A DNA stretch of 64,000 bases from Kitasatospora indigofera (GTDB lineage Bacteria > Actinomycetota > Actinomycetes > Streptomycetales > Streptomycetaceae), in assembly GCF_014655955.1 (NCBI RefSeq), contig NZ_BNBO01000003.1:1-64000 (forward strand), read 5' to 3'. A program made the translations under genes and the position numbers. Below are positions 9,585-21,353 of the stretch, piece after piece. A model generated the notes under the pieces. It was not told the origin of the DNA, did no database searches, and saw nothing but the letters and a program-made list of their open reading frames with translations. Position 1 is the first letter of the stretch, and each line of letters begins with the position of its first letter.

Positions 9585-9631
9585 CCGGCCGCGACGGCCG
9601 GCCGCACTGACCGGCCGCGGTGACCGGTCAG
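9585..9631. terminator. tandem hairpins after glgX
   Basis: CCGGCCG/CGGCCGG (9585-9601, 3-nt loop) is followed by CTGACCGG/CCGGTCAG (9607-9631, 9-nt loop). CTGACCGGCCGCG is present twice. This probably ends the glgX transcript. Confidence 0.6.
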
Positions 9632-9804
9632 CACGGGTGGTCGCCGGCGGCACGAGGGCAGGGCGGGACGGGGGCCGGGCGGGGGCGGGCCGCCGGGGTG
9701 GCCGGTTCCCGCCGCCGCCGGACCCCCGCCGGGTGGCCGGTTCTCGCCGACAGGGGCAAAAAACCTGGTGAGAAATGACCGTGCACCGACTTACCCTCAC
9801 CACG

Positions 9805-11730
9805 ATGGCCGAGAACCAAGAGTCCACGCTGCCGCAGTCGCCACCCCGACCGGAGCAGGAGGACCCGGACCCACCCACCCCGCGGTCCGGGCAACCTCCC
9901 CGCAGCAGCCCCGCGACCGCGCCCGAGCACCGGTCGACGGTCCGGTCCCTGCTGCGCCTGTGGCCCTACGCCCGGGTGATCCGCTGGCGGCTGGCCGCCT
10001 CGATCTCCGCGGCGCTCGTCGCCATGCTCAGCGTGCTGGTCGTGCCGCTGGTGCTCGGCCGGATCGTGGACGGCCCGATCGCCCATCACGACCTGTCCGC
10101 GCTCTGGCCGCTCGCCGGCGCGCTGCTGCTGCTCGGCCTGGTCGAGGCCGGCCTCTTCTACACCAGGCGGGTGGTCCTGGCCGGCCCGCTGGCCGGGCTG
10201 GAGACCGCCATGCGCGGCGACCTCTACGCCAAGCTCCAGCGGCTCCCGGTCTCCTTCCACGACCGCTGGGCATCCGGCCAGCTGCTCTCCCGGGCCACCT
10301 CCGACATGTTCACCATGCGGCTGTTCCTGGCCTTCCCGTTGGTCTTCCTGGTCGTCAACTCGCTGATGTTCGCCGCCGGCACGGCCGTGATGTTCGTCCT
10401 GGACTGGCGGCTGGCCCTGATCACCCTGCTGCCCGCGGTGCCGCTGATCGTGCTGACCCGGCACTTCGAGTCCGGCTACTCGCTGGCCGCCCGCCGCGCC
10501 CAGGACCAGACCGGCGACCTCGCCACCGTGATCGAGGAGTCCGTCCTCGGCATCCGGATCCTCAAGGCCTTCGGCCGGCACCGGACGATGGCCGAGCGGT
10601 TCCGCAGCCAGACCCACGAGCTGCGCGAGACCGAGCTGCACAAGGCCGGCCTGCTGGCCAACCTGTGGGCCGTCATCGTCGGCCTGCCGGAGCTGGCGCT
10701 CGGCTGCGCGCTGGCCGTCGGCGCCTACCTGGTCGCCCAGGACGAGCTGACCACCGGCACCCTGGTGGCCTTCCTCTCCACCGCGCTCGCCCTGCGCTGG
10801 CCGGTCGAGTCGCTCGGCTGGCTGCTCGCCTACGCGAACGAGGCGGCGACCGCCACCGACCGATACTTCGAGGTGCTGGACGAGCCGGAGGACGGCGGCG
10901 CCCCGGCCCCGGCCGCCAAGGCCGACGCCACCGCTGCCACCGCCACCGCCACCGCCACCGCAGGCACGGACGAGGGCATCCGGCTCACCGGCGTCCGGTT
11001 CCGTTACCCCGACGCCCCCGACGACACCCCCGACCTGCTGTGCGGGATCGACCTGCACGTCCGCCGCGGCGAGACGATGGCCCTGGTCGGCGCGACCGGC
11101 AGCGGCAAGACCACGCTGACGGCGCTGCTGCCCCGTCTCTACGAGGCGACCGGCGGCACCATCACCCTGGACGGCCGGGACATCCGCGAGATCCCCCGGG
11201 CCCGGCTGCGCGAGCTGGTCTCGGTGGCCTTCGAGGAGCCCACCCTGTTCTCCGCCTCGGTCGGGGAGAACGTCCTGATGGGCGCCCCCGACGCCTCCCC
11301 CGAGCAGCTGCGCCGGGCGCTCGACACGGCCCAGGCCGACTTCGTCGAGCGGCTCCCGGCCGGCACCGAGACCCAGGTCGGCGAGCAGGGCCTGAGCCTG
11401 TCGGGCGGTCAGCGGCAGCGGCTCGCCCTGGCCCGGGCCGTGGTCGGCGACCCGGCCTTCCTGGTCCTGGACGACCCGCTGTCCGCCCTGGACGTGCACA
11501 CCGAGGCGCTGGTCGAGCAGGCCCTGCGCGAGGTGCTCGGCTCCACCACCGCGCTGGTGGTGGCACACCGCCCGAGCACCGTCCTGCTGGCCGACCGGGT
11601 GGCCGTGCTGGCCGACGGCCGGATCGCCGCCGTCGGCACCCACCAGGAGCTGCTGCGGTCCTGCGCCGTCTACCGCGAACTCATGTCGGGCGAGGCCGCC
11701 CCCGTGCTGGAAGGAAGCCCCGCCCGATGA
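9805..11730 (+). CDS. ABC exporter half-transporter, degenerate ATPase site subunit
   Basis: This 641-aa type IV ABC exporter has six membrane helices (about 45-320) and a nucleotide-binding domain (about 390-630). The Walker A is GATGSGKTT, the signature LSGGQRQRLALARA and the switch His is in VAHRPS. The Walker B reads LVLDDPLSALD, with Asp where the catalytic Glu should be, and the Q-loop reads AFEEP instead of QEP. A Thr/Ala linker coded by GCCACC repeats (10923-10966) joins the two parts. ATG 9805 follows TACCCT by 7 nt and may be leaderless; ATG 9775 would add ten residues but has poor ribosome-site spacing. The stop overlaps the next gene. Substrate unknown. Confidence 0.9.
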   Translation: MAENQESTLPQSPPRPEQEDPDPPTPRSGQPPRSSPATAPEHRSTVRSLLRLWPYARVIRWRLAASISAALVAMLSVLVVPLVLGRIVDGPIAHHDLSALWPLAGALLLLGLVEAGLFYTRRVVLAGPLAGLETAMRGDLYAKLQRLPVSFHDRWASGQLLSRATSDMFTMRLFLAFPLVFLVVNSLMFAAGTAVMFVLDWRLALITLLPAVPLIVLTRHFESGYSLAARRAQDQTGDLATVIEESVLGIRILKAFGRHRTMAERFRSQTHELRETELHKAGLLANLWAVIVGLPELALGCALAVGAYLVAQDELTTGTLVAFLSTALALRWPVESLGWLLAYANEAATATDRYFEVLDEPEDGGAPAPAAKADATAATATATATAGTDEGIRLTGVRFRYPDAPDDTPDLLCGIDLHVRRGETMALVGATGSGKTTLTALLPRLYEATGGTITLDGRDIREIPRARLRELVSVAFEEPTLFSASVGENVLMGAPDASPEQLRRALDTAQADFVERLPAGTETQVGEQGLSLSGGQRQRLALARAVVGDPAFLVLDDPLSALDVHTEALVEQALREVLGSTTALVVAHRPSTVLLADRVAVLADGRIAAVGTHQELLRSCAVYRELMSGEAAPVLEGSPAR

Positions 11731-13592
11731 GCACCACCACCGTCCGGCCGGCGAAGGGGTCCCGGGAGCCCGGGGAGCAGCCGGACCCGCCCGAGGCCGA
11801 GCTGCTCCCGCCGCCCTCCGACGACGAGGACATCCCCGTCCCGCCCGGCGCGGCCCGCACGCTGCTGGCCGCACTGCTCGGCCCGCACCGGGGCAGGATC
11901 ACCCTGGCCATGCTGGTCATCCTGGTCCAGCAGGCCGCCCTGCAGGCCGGCCCGCTGCTGGTGGCCATCACCATGGACCGGGCCGTCCCGGCGCTGCGCG
12001 ACCACGACAGCGGCCCGCTGATCGCCGTGATCGGCGCGTACCTGGGCTGCGCCGCGCTGAGCACCGTGCTGCAGCGCGCCTTCATCCGGATGAGCGCCCG
12101 GATCAACCAGGACATCCTGCTGGAGCTGCGCGGCCGGATCTTCCGGCACGCCCAGCGGCTCAGCCTGGACTTCCACGAGCGCTACACCTCGGGCCGGATC
12201 ACCTCCCGGGCCACCAGTGACGTGGACGCCCTGCGCGAGCTGCTCTCGGAGGGCCTGCAGGAGCTGCTGACGGTCTTCCTGTCGGTGTTCTACATCTCGG
12301 TGCTGCTGCTGGTGATGGACTGGCGCCTCGGCCTGGTCTCGCTGGTCTCCTTCCTGCCGCTGTACCTGATCACCCGGTCCTTCCGGCGGCGCTCGCTGCG
12401 GGTCTACCGGCGTTCGCGCACCGCGACGGCCACCCTGATCGTGAAGTTCACCGAGACCATGAACGGCATCCGCCCGGTCCAGGCCTTCCGCCGGGAGGCC
12501 GCCAACGAGGCGGCCTTCGGTGTGCTCAACCGCCGGTCGGCGACCGCCCAGGCGGAGGGGTTCCGCGAGCTGGCCCGCTTCGTCGGGCTCTCCAGGACCA
12601 CCGCCAACGTCTGGGTCACCGGCGTCGTGGTGCTGGGCGCCTTCCTGGTCACCGACGGCAGCCTGGAGCTCGGCGTGCTCACCGGCTTCGTGCTCTACCT
12701 GCGCCGGCTGTACGACCCGATCGACCAGCTGGCGATGTTCCTGAACAGCTACCAGTCGGCGGCCGCCGCCCTGGAGAAGATCGCCGGCCTGCTCGCCCAC
12801 GAGCCGACCGTCGCCGAGCCGGCCGCGCCGGTGACCTTGCCGGCCGGCACCGGCACCGGGCGGGAGGTCGCCTTCCGGGGCACCCGGTTCGCCTACCGGA
12901 CCGGCAAGGAGGTGCTGCCGGCCTTCGACCTGGTGCTGCCGGCCGGGCGGACCACCGCCGTGGTCGGCGCCACCGGCGCGGGCAAGTCGACGCTGGCCAA
13001 GCTGCTCGCCCGGTTCTACGACCCGACCGAGGGCCGGATCACCCTGGACGGCGTGGACCTGCGCGACCTGTCCACCGCCGACCTGCGGCGCGGGGTGGTG
13101 ATGGTGACCCAGGAGTCCTTCCTGTTCTCCGGGACGGTCGCCGAGAACATCGCCATCGGCCGGCCCGGCGCCACCCGCGAGGAGGTCGAGCAGGCGGCCC
13201 GGGCGATCGGCGCGTACGACTTCGTGGCCGCCCTGCCGGAGGGCTTCGACACCGACGTCCGCAAGCGCGGCGGGCGGATCTCGGCCGGCCAGCGGCAGCT
13301 GGTCGCCTTCGCCCGGGCGCTGCTGGCCGACCCGGCGGTGCTGATCCTGGACGAGGCGACCTCCTCGCTGGACGTCCCGGGCGAGCAGGCCGTGCAACGC
13401 GCCATGCGGACGGTGCTGGCCGGCCGGACGGCCGTGATCATCGCCCACCGGCTCTCCACCGTGGAGATCGCCGACCGGGTGCTGGTGATGGAGCAGGGCC
13501 GGATCGTCGAGGACGGCACCCCCGCCGAGCTGATCGGCGGTACGGGCCGGTTCGCCGACCTGCACCAGGCCTGGCGGGCCAGCCTGGTCTGA
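11727..13592 (+). CDS. ABC exporter half-transporter, catalytic subunit
   Basis: This 621-aa partner is coupled by an ATGA overlap with GGAAGGAAG just upstream. It has a cytoplasmic Pro/Asp-rich N-terminus, six membrane helices (about 55-350) and a nucleotide-binding domain. The Walker A is GATGAGKST and the Q-loop VTQESFLFS. The Walker B is LILDEATSSLD, with the catalytic Glu present, and the switch is IAHRLS. Its signature is ISAGQRQLVAFARA rather than LSGGQ. The degenerate Walker B of the partner and the altered signature here build the same composite site, as in TM287/288 or LmrCD-type heterodimers. The adjacent glycogen genes give no clear hint of substrate; drug, lipid or peptide export are all possible. 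Confidence 0.92.
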   Translation: MSTTTVRPAKGSREPGEQPDPPEAELLPPPSDDEDIPVPPGAARTLLAALLGPHRGRITLAMLVILVQQAALQAGPLLVAITMDRAVPALRDHDSGPLIAVIGAYLGCAALSTVLQRAFIRMSARINQDILLELRGRIFRHAQRLSLDFHERYTSGRITSRATSDVDALRELLSEGLQELLTVFLSVFYISVLLLVMDWRLGLVSLVSFLPLYLITRSFRRRSLRVYRRSRTATATLIVKFTETMNGIRPVQAFRREAANEAAFGVLNRRSATAQAEGFRELARFVGLSRTTANVWVTGVVVLGAFLVTDGSLELGVLTGFVLYLRRLYDPIDQLAMFLNSYQSAAAALEKIAGLLAHEPTVAEPAAPVTLPAGTGTGREVAFRGTRFAYRTGKEVLPAFDLVLPAGRTTAVVGATGAGKSTLAKLLARFYDPTEGRITLDGVDLRDLSTADLRRGVVMVTQESFLFSGTVAENIAIGRPGATREEVEQAARAIGAYDFVAALPEGFDTDVRKRGGRISAGQRQLVAFARALLADPAVLILDEATSSLDVPGEQAVQRAMRTVLAGRTAVIIAHRLSTVEIADRVLVMEQGRIVEDGTPAELIGGTGRFADLHQAWRASLV

Positions 13593-13664
13593 TCCGGGCC
13601 CGCCGCGGGCCCGGCCGGGCGGGGGCTCCCCCCGGGCCGGCCGCCCCGGCCGGCCCCGGACATG

Positions 13665-13706
13665 CCGGAGGGCGCCGGGCCCCTGTGCGGGCCCGGCGCC
13701 CTCCGG
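13665..13706. terminator. perfect 18-bp bidirectional terminator hairpin
   Basis: The stem at 13665-13682 pairs exactly with 13689-13706 around a 6-nt loop. It separates the convergent ABC exporter and glgP genes. Confidence 0.9.
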
Positions 13707-13727
13707 TCGTTCCGTTCCGCGGTGCGG

Positions 13728-16421
13728 TCAGCGCAGCAGGCCGGTGTCCATCCCGGCCGACTCCGCCGGCAGCGCCACCAGGCCCAGCTCGGCCGGGGAG
13801 GCCAGCAGCGGGTGGGCCGGCAGCACCCGGACGGTGTAGCCGAAGGGACCGGTCCGGCTGAGCTCCAGCTGGCCCTCGTAGCGCGTCCGGCCGTCGAGGT
13901 CGGGGCCGCCGGCCGGCTTGAGCGCCAGCAGGGCGGCGTCCGAGATGCCGTCCCGCTCGTCCACCCGGCCGGAGACCACCTGGACCTCCACGTCGGCCGG
14001 CTCCAGCGGGCCGAGCGAGACCTGCACCCGGAGCGACAGCGCGCTGCCCAGCTCCTGCGCCTCGTCCGGGCACTCGGCCTCGACGTGCTCCACCCGGACG
14101 GCCGGCCAGGCCTGGCGGACCTTGGCCTTCCACTCGGCGAGGGCCCGGGCCCCGGCGTAACCGGCGCCGCCCGCCACGGGGGCGGCCAGCTCGCGCTGGG
14201 CCAGCGCGGCCGGCGTGTAGAGCCGCTCCACGTACTCCCGGACCATCCGGCCCGCCAGCACCTTGGGCCCGAGGGTGACCAGGGTGTGCCGGACCATCGC
14301 GATCCAGCGGTGCGGCAGGCCGTCCGCGCCCCGGTCGTAGAAGCGCGCCGCCACCTGGTGCTCGATCAGGTCGTACAGGGCGGCGGACTCGATGTCGTCG
14401 CGGCGCTCGGCCTCCGCGCTCTCCGGGTCCAGCACGCTGCCGACGCCGTCGGCGGTGGGGATCGCCCAGCCGTTCTGGCCGTCGTACCACTCGTCCCACC
14501 AGCCGTCCAGGACGGACAGGTTCAGGCAGCCGTTCAGGGCGGCCTTCATCCCGGACGTCCCGCAGGCCTCCAGCGGCCGCAGCGGGTTGTTCAGCCAGAC
14601 GTCGCAGCCGGGGTAGAGCCGCTGGGCCATCGCCATGTCGTAGTCGGGCAGGAAGACGATCCGGTGGCGGACCGCCGGGTCGTCGGCGAAGGCGACCATC
14701 TGCTGGATCAGCCGCTTGCCGCCGTCGTCGGCCGGGTGCGCCTTGCCGGCCACTACGATCTGCACCGGCCGGGTCGGGTGCAGCAGCAGGGCGCGCAGCC
14801 GCTCCTGGTCGCGCAGCATCAGGGTGAGCCGCTTGTACGAGGGCACCCGGCGGGCGAAGCCGATGGTGAGCACGTCCGGGTCGAGCACCGAGCCGACCCA
14901 GCCCAGCTCGGCGTCGCCGGCGCCGCGCTGGCGCCAGGAGGTGCGCACCCGGGACCTGGCCTCGTCCACCAGCTGGGCCCGCAGGGCGCGCCGCAGCTCC
15001 CAGATCTCGCTGTTGCCGATCCGCTCCAGGCCCGTCCAGCGCTTGGTCTCGCCGGTGGTCATGGCGTCCTCGGCGCGCTCGGTGCCGATCTCGGCCGCGC
15101 CGAGCCGCACCACCGCCGGGTCGATCCAGGTCGGCGCGTGCACGCCGTTGGTGACCGAGGCGATCGGCACCTCGGCCGCGTCGAAGCCCGGCCAGAGGCC
15201 GTTGAACATCGACCGGCTGACCTCACCGTGCAGGGTGGAGACGCCGTTGGCGCGCTGCGCCAGCCGCAGGCCCATGGCCGCCATGTTGAACAGCTTGGGG
15301 TCGCCGCCGCGCCAGCTCTCGGCGCCGAGCGCCAGCACCTGCTCGACCGGGACGCCGGCCAGCGCCGCGTCACCCGTGAAGTGGCGGGCCACCAGGTCGC
15401 GGTCGAAGCGGTCGATGCCGGCCGGGACGGGCGTGTGGGTGGTGAACAGCGTCCCGGCCCGGACGGCCTCCAGCGCGGCGGCGAAGTCCAGGCCCTCCGC
15501 GCCCTCGGCGCCCTTCTCGACTGCGGTGACCAGCTCCCGGATCCGCTCCACCCCGAGGAAGCCGGCGTGGCCCTCGTTGGTGTGGAAGACCTCGGGCGCG
15601 GCGTGGCCGGTGAGGCGGCACCAGGTGCGGACGGCGCGGACGCCGCCGATGCCCAGCAGCATCTCCTGGAGCAGCCGGTGCTCGCTGCCGCCGCCGTACA
15701 GGCGGTCCGTCACATCGCGCTCGGCGGGCGAGTTGGCCTCGATGTCGGAGTCGAGCAGCAGCAGCGGGACCCGCCCGACCTGGGCCTTCCAGATGTGCGC
15801 GGCCAGGGTGCGGCCGGCGGGCAGGGCGAGGTCGATCCGCACCGGGCTGCCGTCCGCCTCGCGGAGCAGACTGACGGCGAGTTCGTCGGGGTCGAGCAGG
15901 GGGTAGCGCTCCTGCTGCCAGCCGTCGCGGCTGAGCGACTGGCGGAAGTAGCCGTGCCGGTAGAAGAGGCCGACGCCGATCAGCGGCACGCCGAGGTCGC
16001 TGGCGGACTTGAGGTGGTCGCCGGCCAGGATGCCGAGGCCGCCGGAGTACTGCGGGAGCGCGGCGGCGATGCCGTACTCCGGGGAGAAGTAGGCGACCGC
16101 GGCGGGCAGCGCGGAACCGTCCTCGGCGGTCTGGTACCAGCGCGGTCCTGACAGGTATTCGCGCAGGTCGTCGGCCTGGTCGCCGAGCCTGCGGAGGAAG
16201 CGCCGGTCCGCGGCGAGGGCGGCGAGCCGGGCGGCCGGCACCTCGCCGAGCAGGCGCACCGGGTCCTCCCCGGTGGCGGCCCAGACCTCGGGGTCGACGG
16301 AACGGAAGAGGTCTCTGGTCTCCGAGTGCCATGACCAGCGCAGGTTGAGCGCGAGCTCGTGCAACGGCTGGAGTTGTTCGGGCAGGACGGTGCGGACGGT
16401 GAATCTGCGGATTGCCTTCAC
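13728..16421 (-). CDS. glgP: alpha-glucan phosphorylase GlgP (DUF3417 type)
   Basis: This 897-aa enzyme releases glucose-1-phosphate from alpha-1,4-glucans using PLP. It belongs to the divergent actinobacterial phosphorylase group with an N-terminal DUF3417 (LHELALNLRWSWHSETRDLF at about 20-40). Catalytic-core landmarks are QYSGGLGILAGDHLKSASDL, VFHTNEGHAGFLG and the PLP-site stretch EACGTSGMKAALNG containing the Schiff-base Lys. About 110 C-terminal residues (after AEWKAKVRQAWPAVRVEHVE) form a beta-rich extension typical of this group. It starts at ATG 16421. It is divergent from glgE across a 648-bp control region; this head-to-head glgP/glgE layout is standard for the streptomycete cluster. 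Confidence 0.96.
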   Translation of the reverse strand: MKAIRRFTVRTVLPEQLQPLHELALNLRWSWHSETRDLFRSVDPEVWAATGEDPVRLLGEVPAARLAALAADRRFLRRLGDQADDLREYLSGPRWYQTAEDGSALPAAVAYFSPEYGIAAALPQYSGGLGILAGDHLKSASDLGVPLIGVGLFYRHGYFRQSLSRDGWQQERYPLLDPDELAVSLLREADGSPVRIDLALPAGRTLAAHIWKAQVGRVPLLLLDSDIEANSPAERDVTDRLYGGGSEHRLLQEMLLGIGGVRAVRTWCRLTGHAAPEVFHTNEGHAGFLGVERIRELVTAVEKGAEGAEGLDFAAALEAVRAGTLFTTHTPVPAGIDRFDRDLVARHFTGDAALAGVPVEQVLALGAESWRGGDPKLFNMAAMGLRLAQRANGVSTLHGEVSRSMFNGLWPGFDAAEVPIASVTNGVHAPTWIDPAVVRLGAAEIGTERAEDAMTTGETKRWTGLERIGNSEIWELRRALRAQLVDEARSRVRTSWRQRGAGDAELGWVGSVLDPDVLTIGFARRVPSYKRLTLMLRDQERLRALLLHPTRPVQIVVAGKAHPADDGGKRLIQQMVAFADDPAVRHRIVFLPDYDMAMAQRLYPGCDVWLNNPLRPLEACGTSGMKAALNGCLNLSVLDGWWDEWYDGQNGWAIPTADGVGSVLDPESAEAERRDDIESAALYDLIEHQVAARFYDRGADGLPHRWIAMVRHTLVTLGPKVLAGRMVREYVERLYTPAALAQRELAAPVAGGAGYAGARALAEWKAKVRQAWPAVRVEHVEAECPDEAQELGSALSLRVQVSLGPLEPADVEVQVVSGRVDERDGISDAALLALKPAGGPDLDGRTRYEGQLELSRTGPFGYTVRVLPAHPLLASPAELGLVALPAESAGMDTGLLR

Positions 16422-17069
16422 GGCGTGAAGCGTAGACCCGTCATTGGCCCTGATGGTGTGTCACCTGACGTATTGGTGATCCGTTCGGCCTATTGATGAG
16501 ATCGCATTCAGCGCATTGGGCTGCGCGGGGGGCGCGCGGGGCGCACTTTTCCAAGTCCCGCACCACCAATGCGTGAACACTGTGGAACAGCCTGATTTCC
16601 GCTGGCCGATATGCCCCTCGGGTAGTCCGAAAGTGTCTCACTACCGCTGCGTAGGTCTTGTCGGCGGTGTCACTATGAACAAAGGTCGTTGATGCTGCGG
16701 GGTGTGCGGCGACGGGTGGCGCCCCCCGACTGCCGCACGCCCGAATCCTTCCGCTTCGACAAACCCTCACCTTCCTTAGCCCATTCGGCCCTAGCCGCGT
16801 TTCCGTTGCGTGTCCTCGTGTTGCCTCCGCTCGTTCACGGGTGGGTTGGGTCGCACTGGGGCGCGCCCGGAGAGGCGCGCGCCGGGACGCGCGCGGGCTC
16901 TCGGACTCGCGGCCACAGGCACGACGGAGTCGGGCAGGTTGCCGGGTGCGGCGACATGGGCAGGCTCCGGGCGCGGCACGACCTCCCCCCACCCAGCAGT
17001 TCTCCCGGTACTCCCCTGGCCCCGGACCGGCCGGCGGGAGCTGCCGCCGATCTCGGGCAGGAGTTTGGC
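16422..17069. other. divergent control region glgP / glgE
   Basis: No convincing gene is visible in these 648 bp. Near glgP there is a cluster of GGTGA/TCACC half-sites (GGTGTGTCACC at about 16455-16465, and TCACC-N9-GGTGA at 16461-16479). The middle is AT-richer than the flanks, fitting promoters on both strands. The stretch 16840-17060 is GC-rich and codes nothing recognisable in any frame, so the glgE mRNA may have a long leader. Confidence 0.45.
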
Positions 17070-19387
17070 ATGCACGGCGACACGCGGGACCAGTCCACAC
17101 CGGTGGCCGACACACTCGACGCGGCGCTCGCGGAATCCGCCGAACGGGTGGAATCCGACGGCCAGTCGGACGCGGCGATGCCCAAACCCCGGGCCGCCGC
17201 GGCGCCCCGGCCCCAGCGGGCGGCCACCGGCCGAGAACCCGCGGCCGACGAGGCCCGGCCCGCGACCCCGCGCAAACGCGCCACCCGTTCGGCGGACGGC
17301 CCGGCCGGCCCGGCCCGGGCGGCGGCGCGGACCACCACCGGGGCGGCCGCCCGGAGCGCCGCGCCGAGCGCGAGCACGCCCCGGAAGACCACCACCCGGA
17401 AGACCTCCGCCCGTAAGACGACAGAGAGCGACACCGTGATCGGCCGCATCCCCGTCCTGGACGTCAGCCCCCTCGTCGACGCCGGCCGCCGGCCCGCCAA
17501 GGCGGTGGTCGGCGAGGCCTTCGAGGTCACCGCGACCGTGTTCCGCGAGGGCCACGACGCGGTCAACGCCAACGTGGTGCTGCGCGACCCGCGCGGCCGC
17601 AGCGGACCCTGGACACCGATGCGGGAGCTGGCCCCCGGCACCGACCGCTGGGGCGCCGTCGTGACGCCGACCGCCACGGGCCGCTGGTCCTTCCTGGTCG
17701 AGGCCTGGAGCGACCCGGTGGCCACCTGGCGCAAGGCCGCCGCGGTGAAGCTGCCGGCCGGCATCGACACCGCGCTGGTCCTGGAGGAGGGCGCGCAGCT
17801 GCTGGAGCGCGCCGCCGCGGGCGTCCCGAAGAAGGACGGCCGCGCGCACGTCCTGGCGGCCGTGGACGCGCTCCGCGACCCCGGCCTGCCGCCGCTGTCC
17901 CGGCTGGCCGCCGCGCTGGTCCCCGAGGTGACCGAGCTGCTGGCCCGTCACCCGCTGCGGGAGCTGGTCAGCTCGACCCGCCCGATGCCGCTGCAGGTCG
18001 ACCGCGAGCGGGCCCTGTTCGGCTCCTGGTACGAGTTCTTCCCCCGCTCCGAGGGCGCGGTGGTGGACCCGTCCGGTGTCGAGCCGCCGCGCTCCGGCAC
18101 CCTGCGCACCGCCGCCGAGCGCCTGCCGGCGGTGGCCGCGATGGGCTTCGACGTGGTGTACCTGCCCCCCGTGCACCCGATCGGCCGGGCCTTCCGCAAG
18201 GGCCCGGACAACACCCTGACGGCGGGCCGGCACGACGTCGGCTCCCCCTGGGCGATCGGCTCGCCGGAGGGCGGCCACGACGCGATCCACCCGGACCTCG
18301 GCACCATCGAGGACTTCGACCACTTCGTCGCCGAGGCCACCGCCCTGCACCTGGAGGTGGCCCTGGACTTCGCCCTCCAGTGCTCCCCCGACCACCCCTG
18401 GGTGAACAAGCACCCGGAATGGTTCAGCCACCGCGTCGACGGCACCATCGCGTACGCCGAGAACCCCCCGAAGAAGTACCAGGACATCTACCCCGTCAAC
18501 TTCGACCAGGACTTCGACGGCATCGTCAAGGAGACCCTGCGCCTGCTGCGGTTCTGGATGGGCCACGGGGTGCGGATCTTCCGGGTCGACAACCCGCACA
18601 CCAAACCGGTGGTGTTCTGGGAGAAGGTGCTGGGCGAGATCGCCCGCACCGACCCCGACGTGGTCTTCCTCGCCGAGGCGTTCACCCGGCCGGCCATGAT
18701 GCACACCCTGGGGAAGATCGGGTTCCACCAGTCGTACACCTACTTCACCTGGCGCACCACCAAGCAGGAACTGACCGAGTACCTCACCGAGCTGTCCGGG
18801 GAGCCGGCCGCCTACATGCGGCCCAACTTCTTCGCGAACACCCCGGACATCCTGCCCGAGCACCTGCAGACCGGCGGCCGGGCCGGCTTCGCCGTCCGGG
18901 CGGTCCTGGCCGCCACGCTGTCCCCCAGCTACGGCGTGTACGCCGGCTTCGAGCTGTTCGAGAACGAGCCGGCCGAACCGGACTCCGAGGAGTACCTGCA
19001 CTCGGAGAAGTACGAGCTGCGCCCGCGGGACTGGAACCGCGCCGACTCCCTCGCCCCGCTGCTGACCGTGCTGAACCGGCTCCGCCGGCGGCACCCGGCC
19101 CTCCAGCAGCTGCGCGACCTGCGGTTCCACCCCACGGACAACGAGCAGGTGCTGGCCTTCTCCAAGAGCGCGAGCACCGAGGACGGCCTCACCGACCGCG
19201 TGATCGTCGTGGTCAACCTGGACCCGCACCACGTCCAGGAGGCCACCGTCACCCTCGACGGCGACGGCCCGTACACCGTGCACGACGAGCTCACCGGCGC
19301 CGCCTTCAGCTGGGGCCGGCACAACTACGTCCGGCTCGACCCCTCCGCGGAGCCGGCCCACCTCCTCACGGTTCGGAGGAACCCAGC

Positions 19388-19391
<4 letters not shown>
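17070..19391 (+). CDS. glgE: alpha-1,4-glucan:maltose-1-phosphate maltosyltransferase GlgE
   Basis: This 773-aa GH13_3 enzyme transfers maltose from maltose-1-phosphate to glucan ends. The recognisable enzyme begins at about residue 123 ([15 protein letters not shown]), with the N-terminal domain [19 protein letters not shown] and then the barrel. The nucleophile is Asp507 ([10 protein letters not shown]) and the acid/base Glu536 (LAEAFTRP); their 29-residue spacing equals the published Streptomyces GlgE pair 394/423. The first ~120 residues are low-complexity Ala/Pro/Thr/Arg with basic [12 protein letters not shown] near the end. ATG 17070 has GGGCAGGAG at 6 nt. A GTG at residue 123 is an alternative start that would give a normal-length GlgE, so the extension needs proof. 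The stop overlaps treS. Confidence 0.95.
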
Positions 19392-21118
<1,727 letters not shown>

Positions 21119-21151
21119 CGGTCCCTCTGGGCCCCAGGGCCCAAGCACTTC

Positions 21152-21181
21152 GGGGCGCGCGGGAGTTCGCGCCCGCGCCCC
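21152..21181 (+). terminator. GC-rich hairpin between treS and mak
   Basis: GCGCGGG pairs with CCCGCGC around AGTTCGCG, with flanking GGGG/CCCC pairing. It could attenuate or end the treS transcript, or protect its 3' end. The pairing is imperfect. Confidence 0.4.
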
Positions 21182-21353
21182 CGGAGGTGCCTGCACCACC
21201 GCGTACGGAGAACAGCCCAACGGCCCACCACACTATGGCGTGACACCCGAGCCCCGCTCGCGTGCCGTCGCCGCCGCGCAGCCGAAATCCGGAAGACTGA
21301 CGGGCCCGGCCAGACCCGTCGGGCAGTCGGCCCGCTTCCGGGGAAAGGGAGTC

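Noticed and set aside
10923..10966. GCCACC repeats as a mobile-element end
   Set aside because: They encode a Thr/Ala linker between transporter domains in frame and are simple codon repetition.
16441..17115. 224-codon minus-strand frame in the glgP/glgE divergent region
   Set aside because: Start lies inside glgE on the other strand; the product is Arg/Pro/Ala-rich without motifs.
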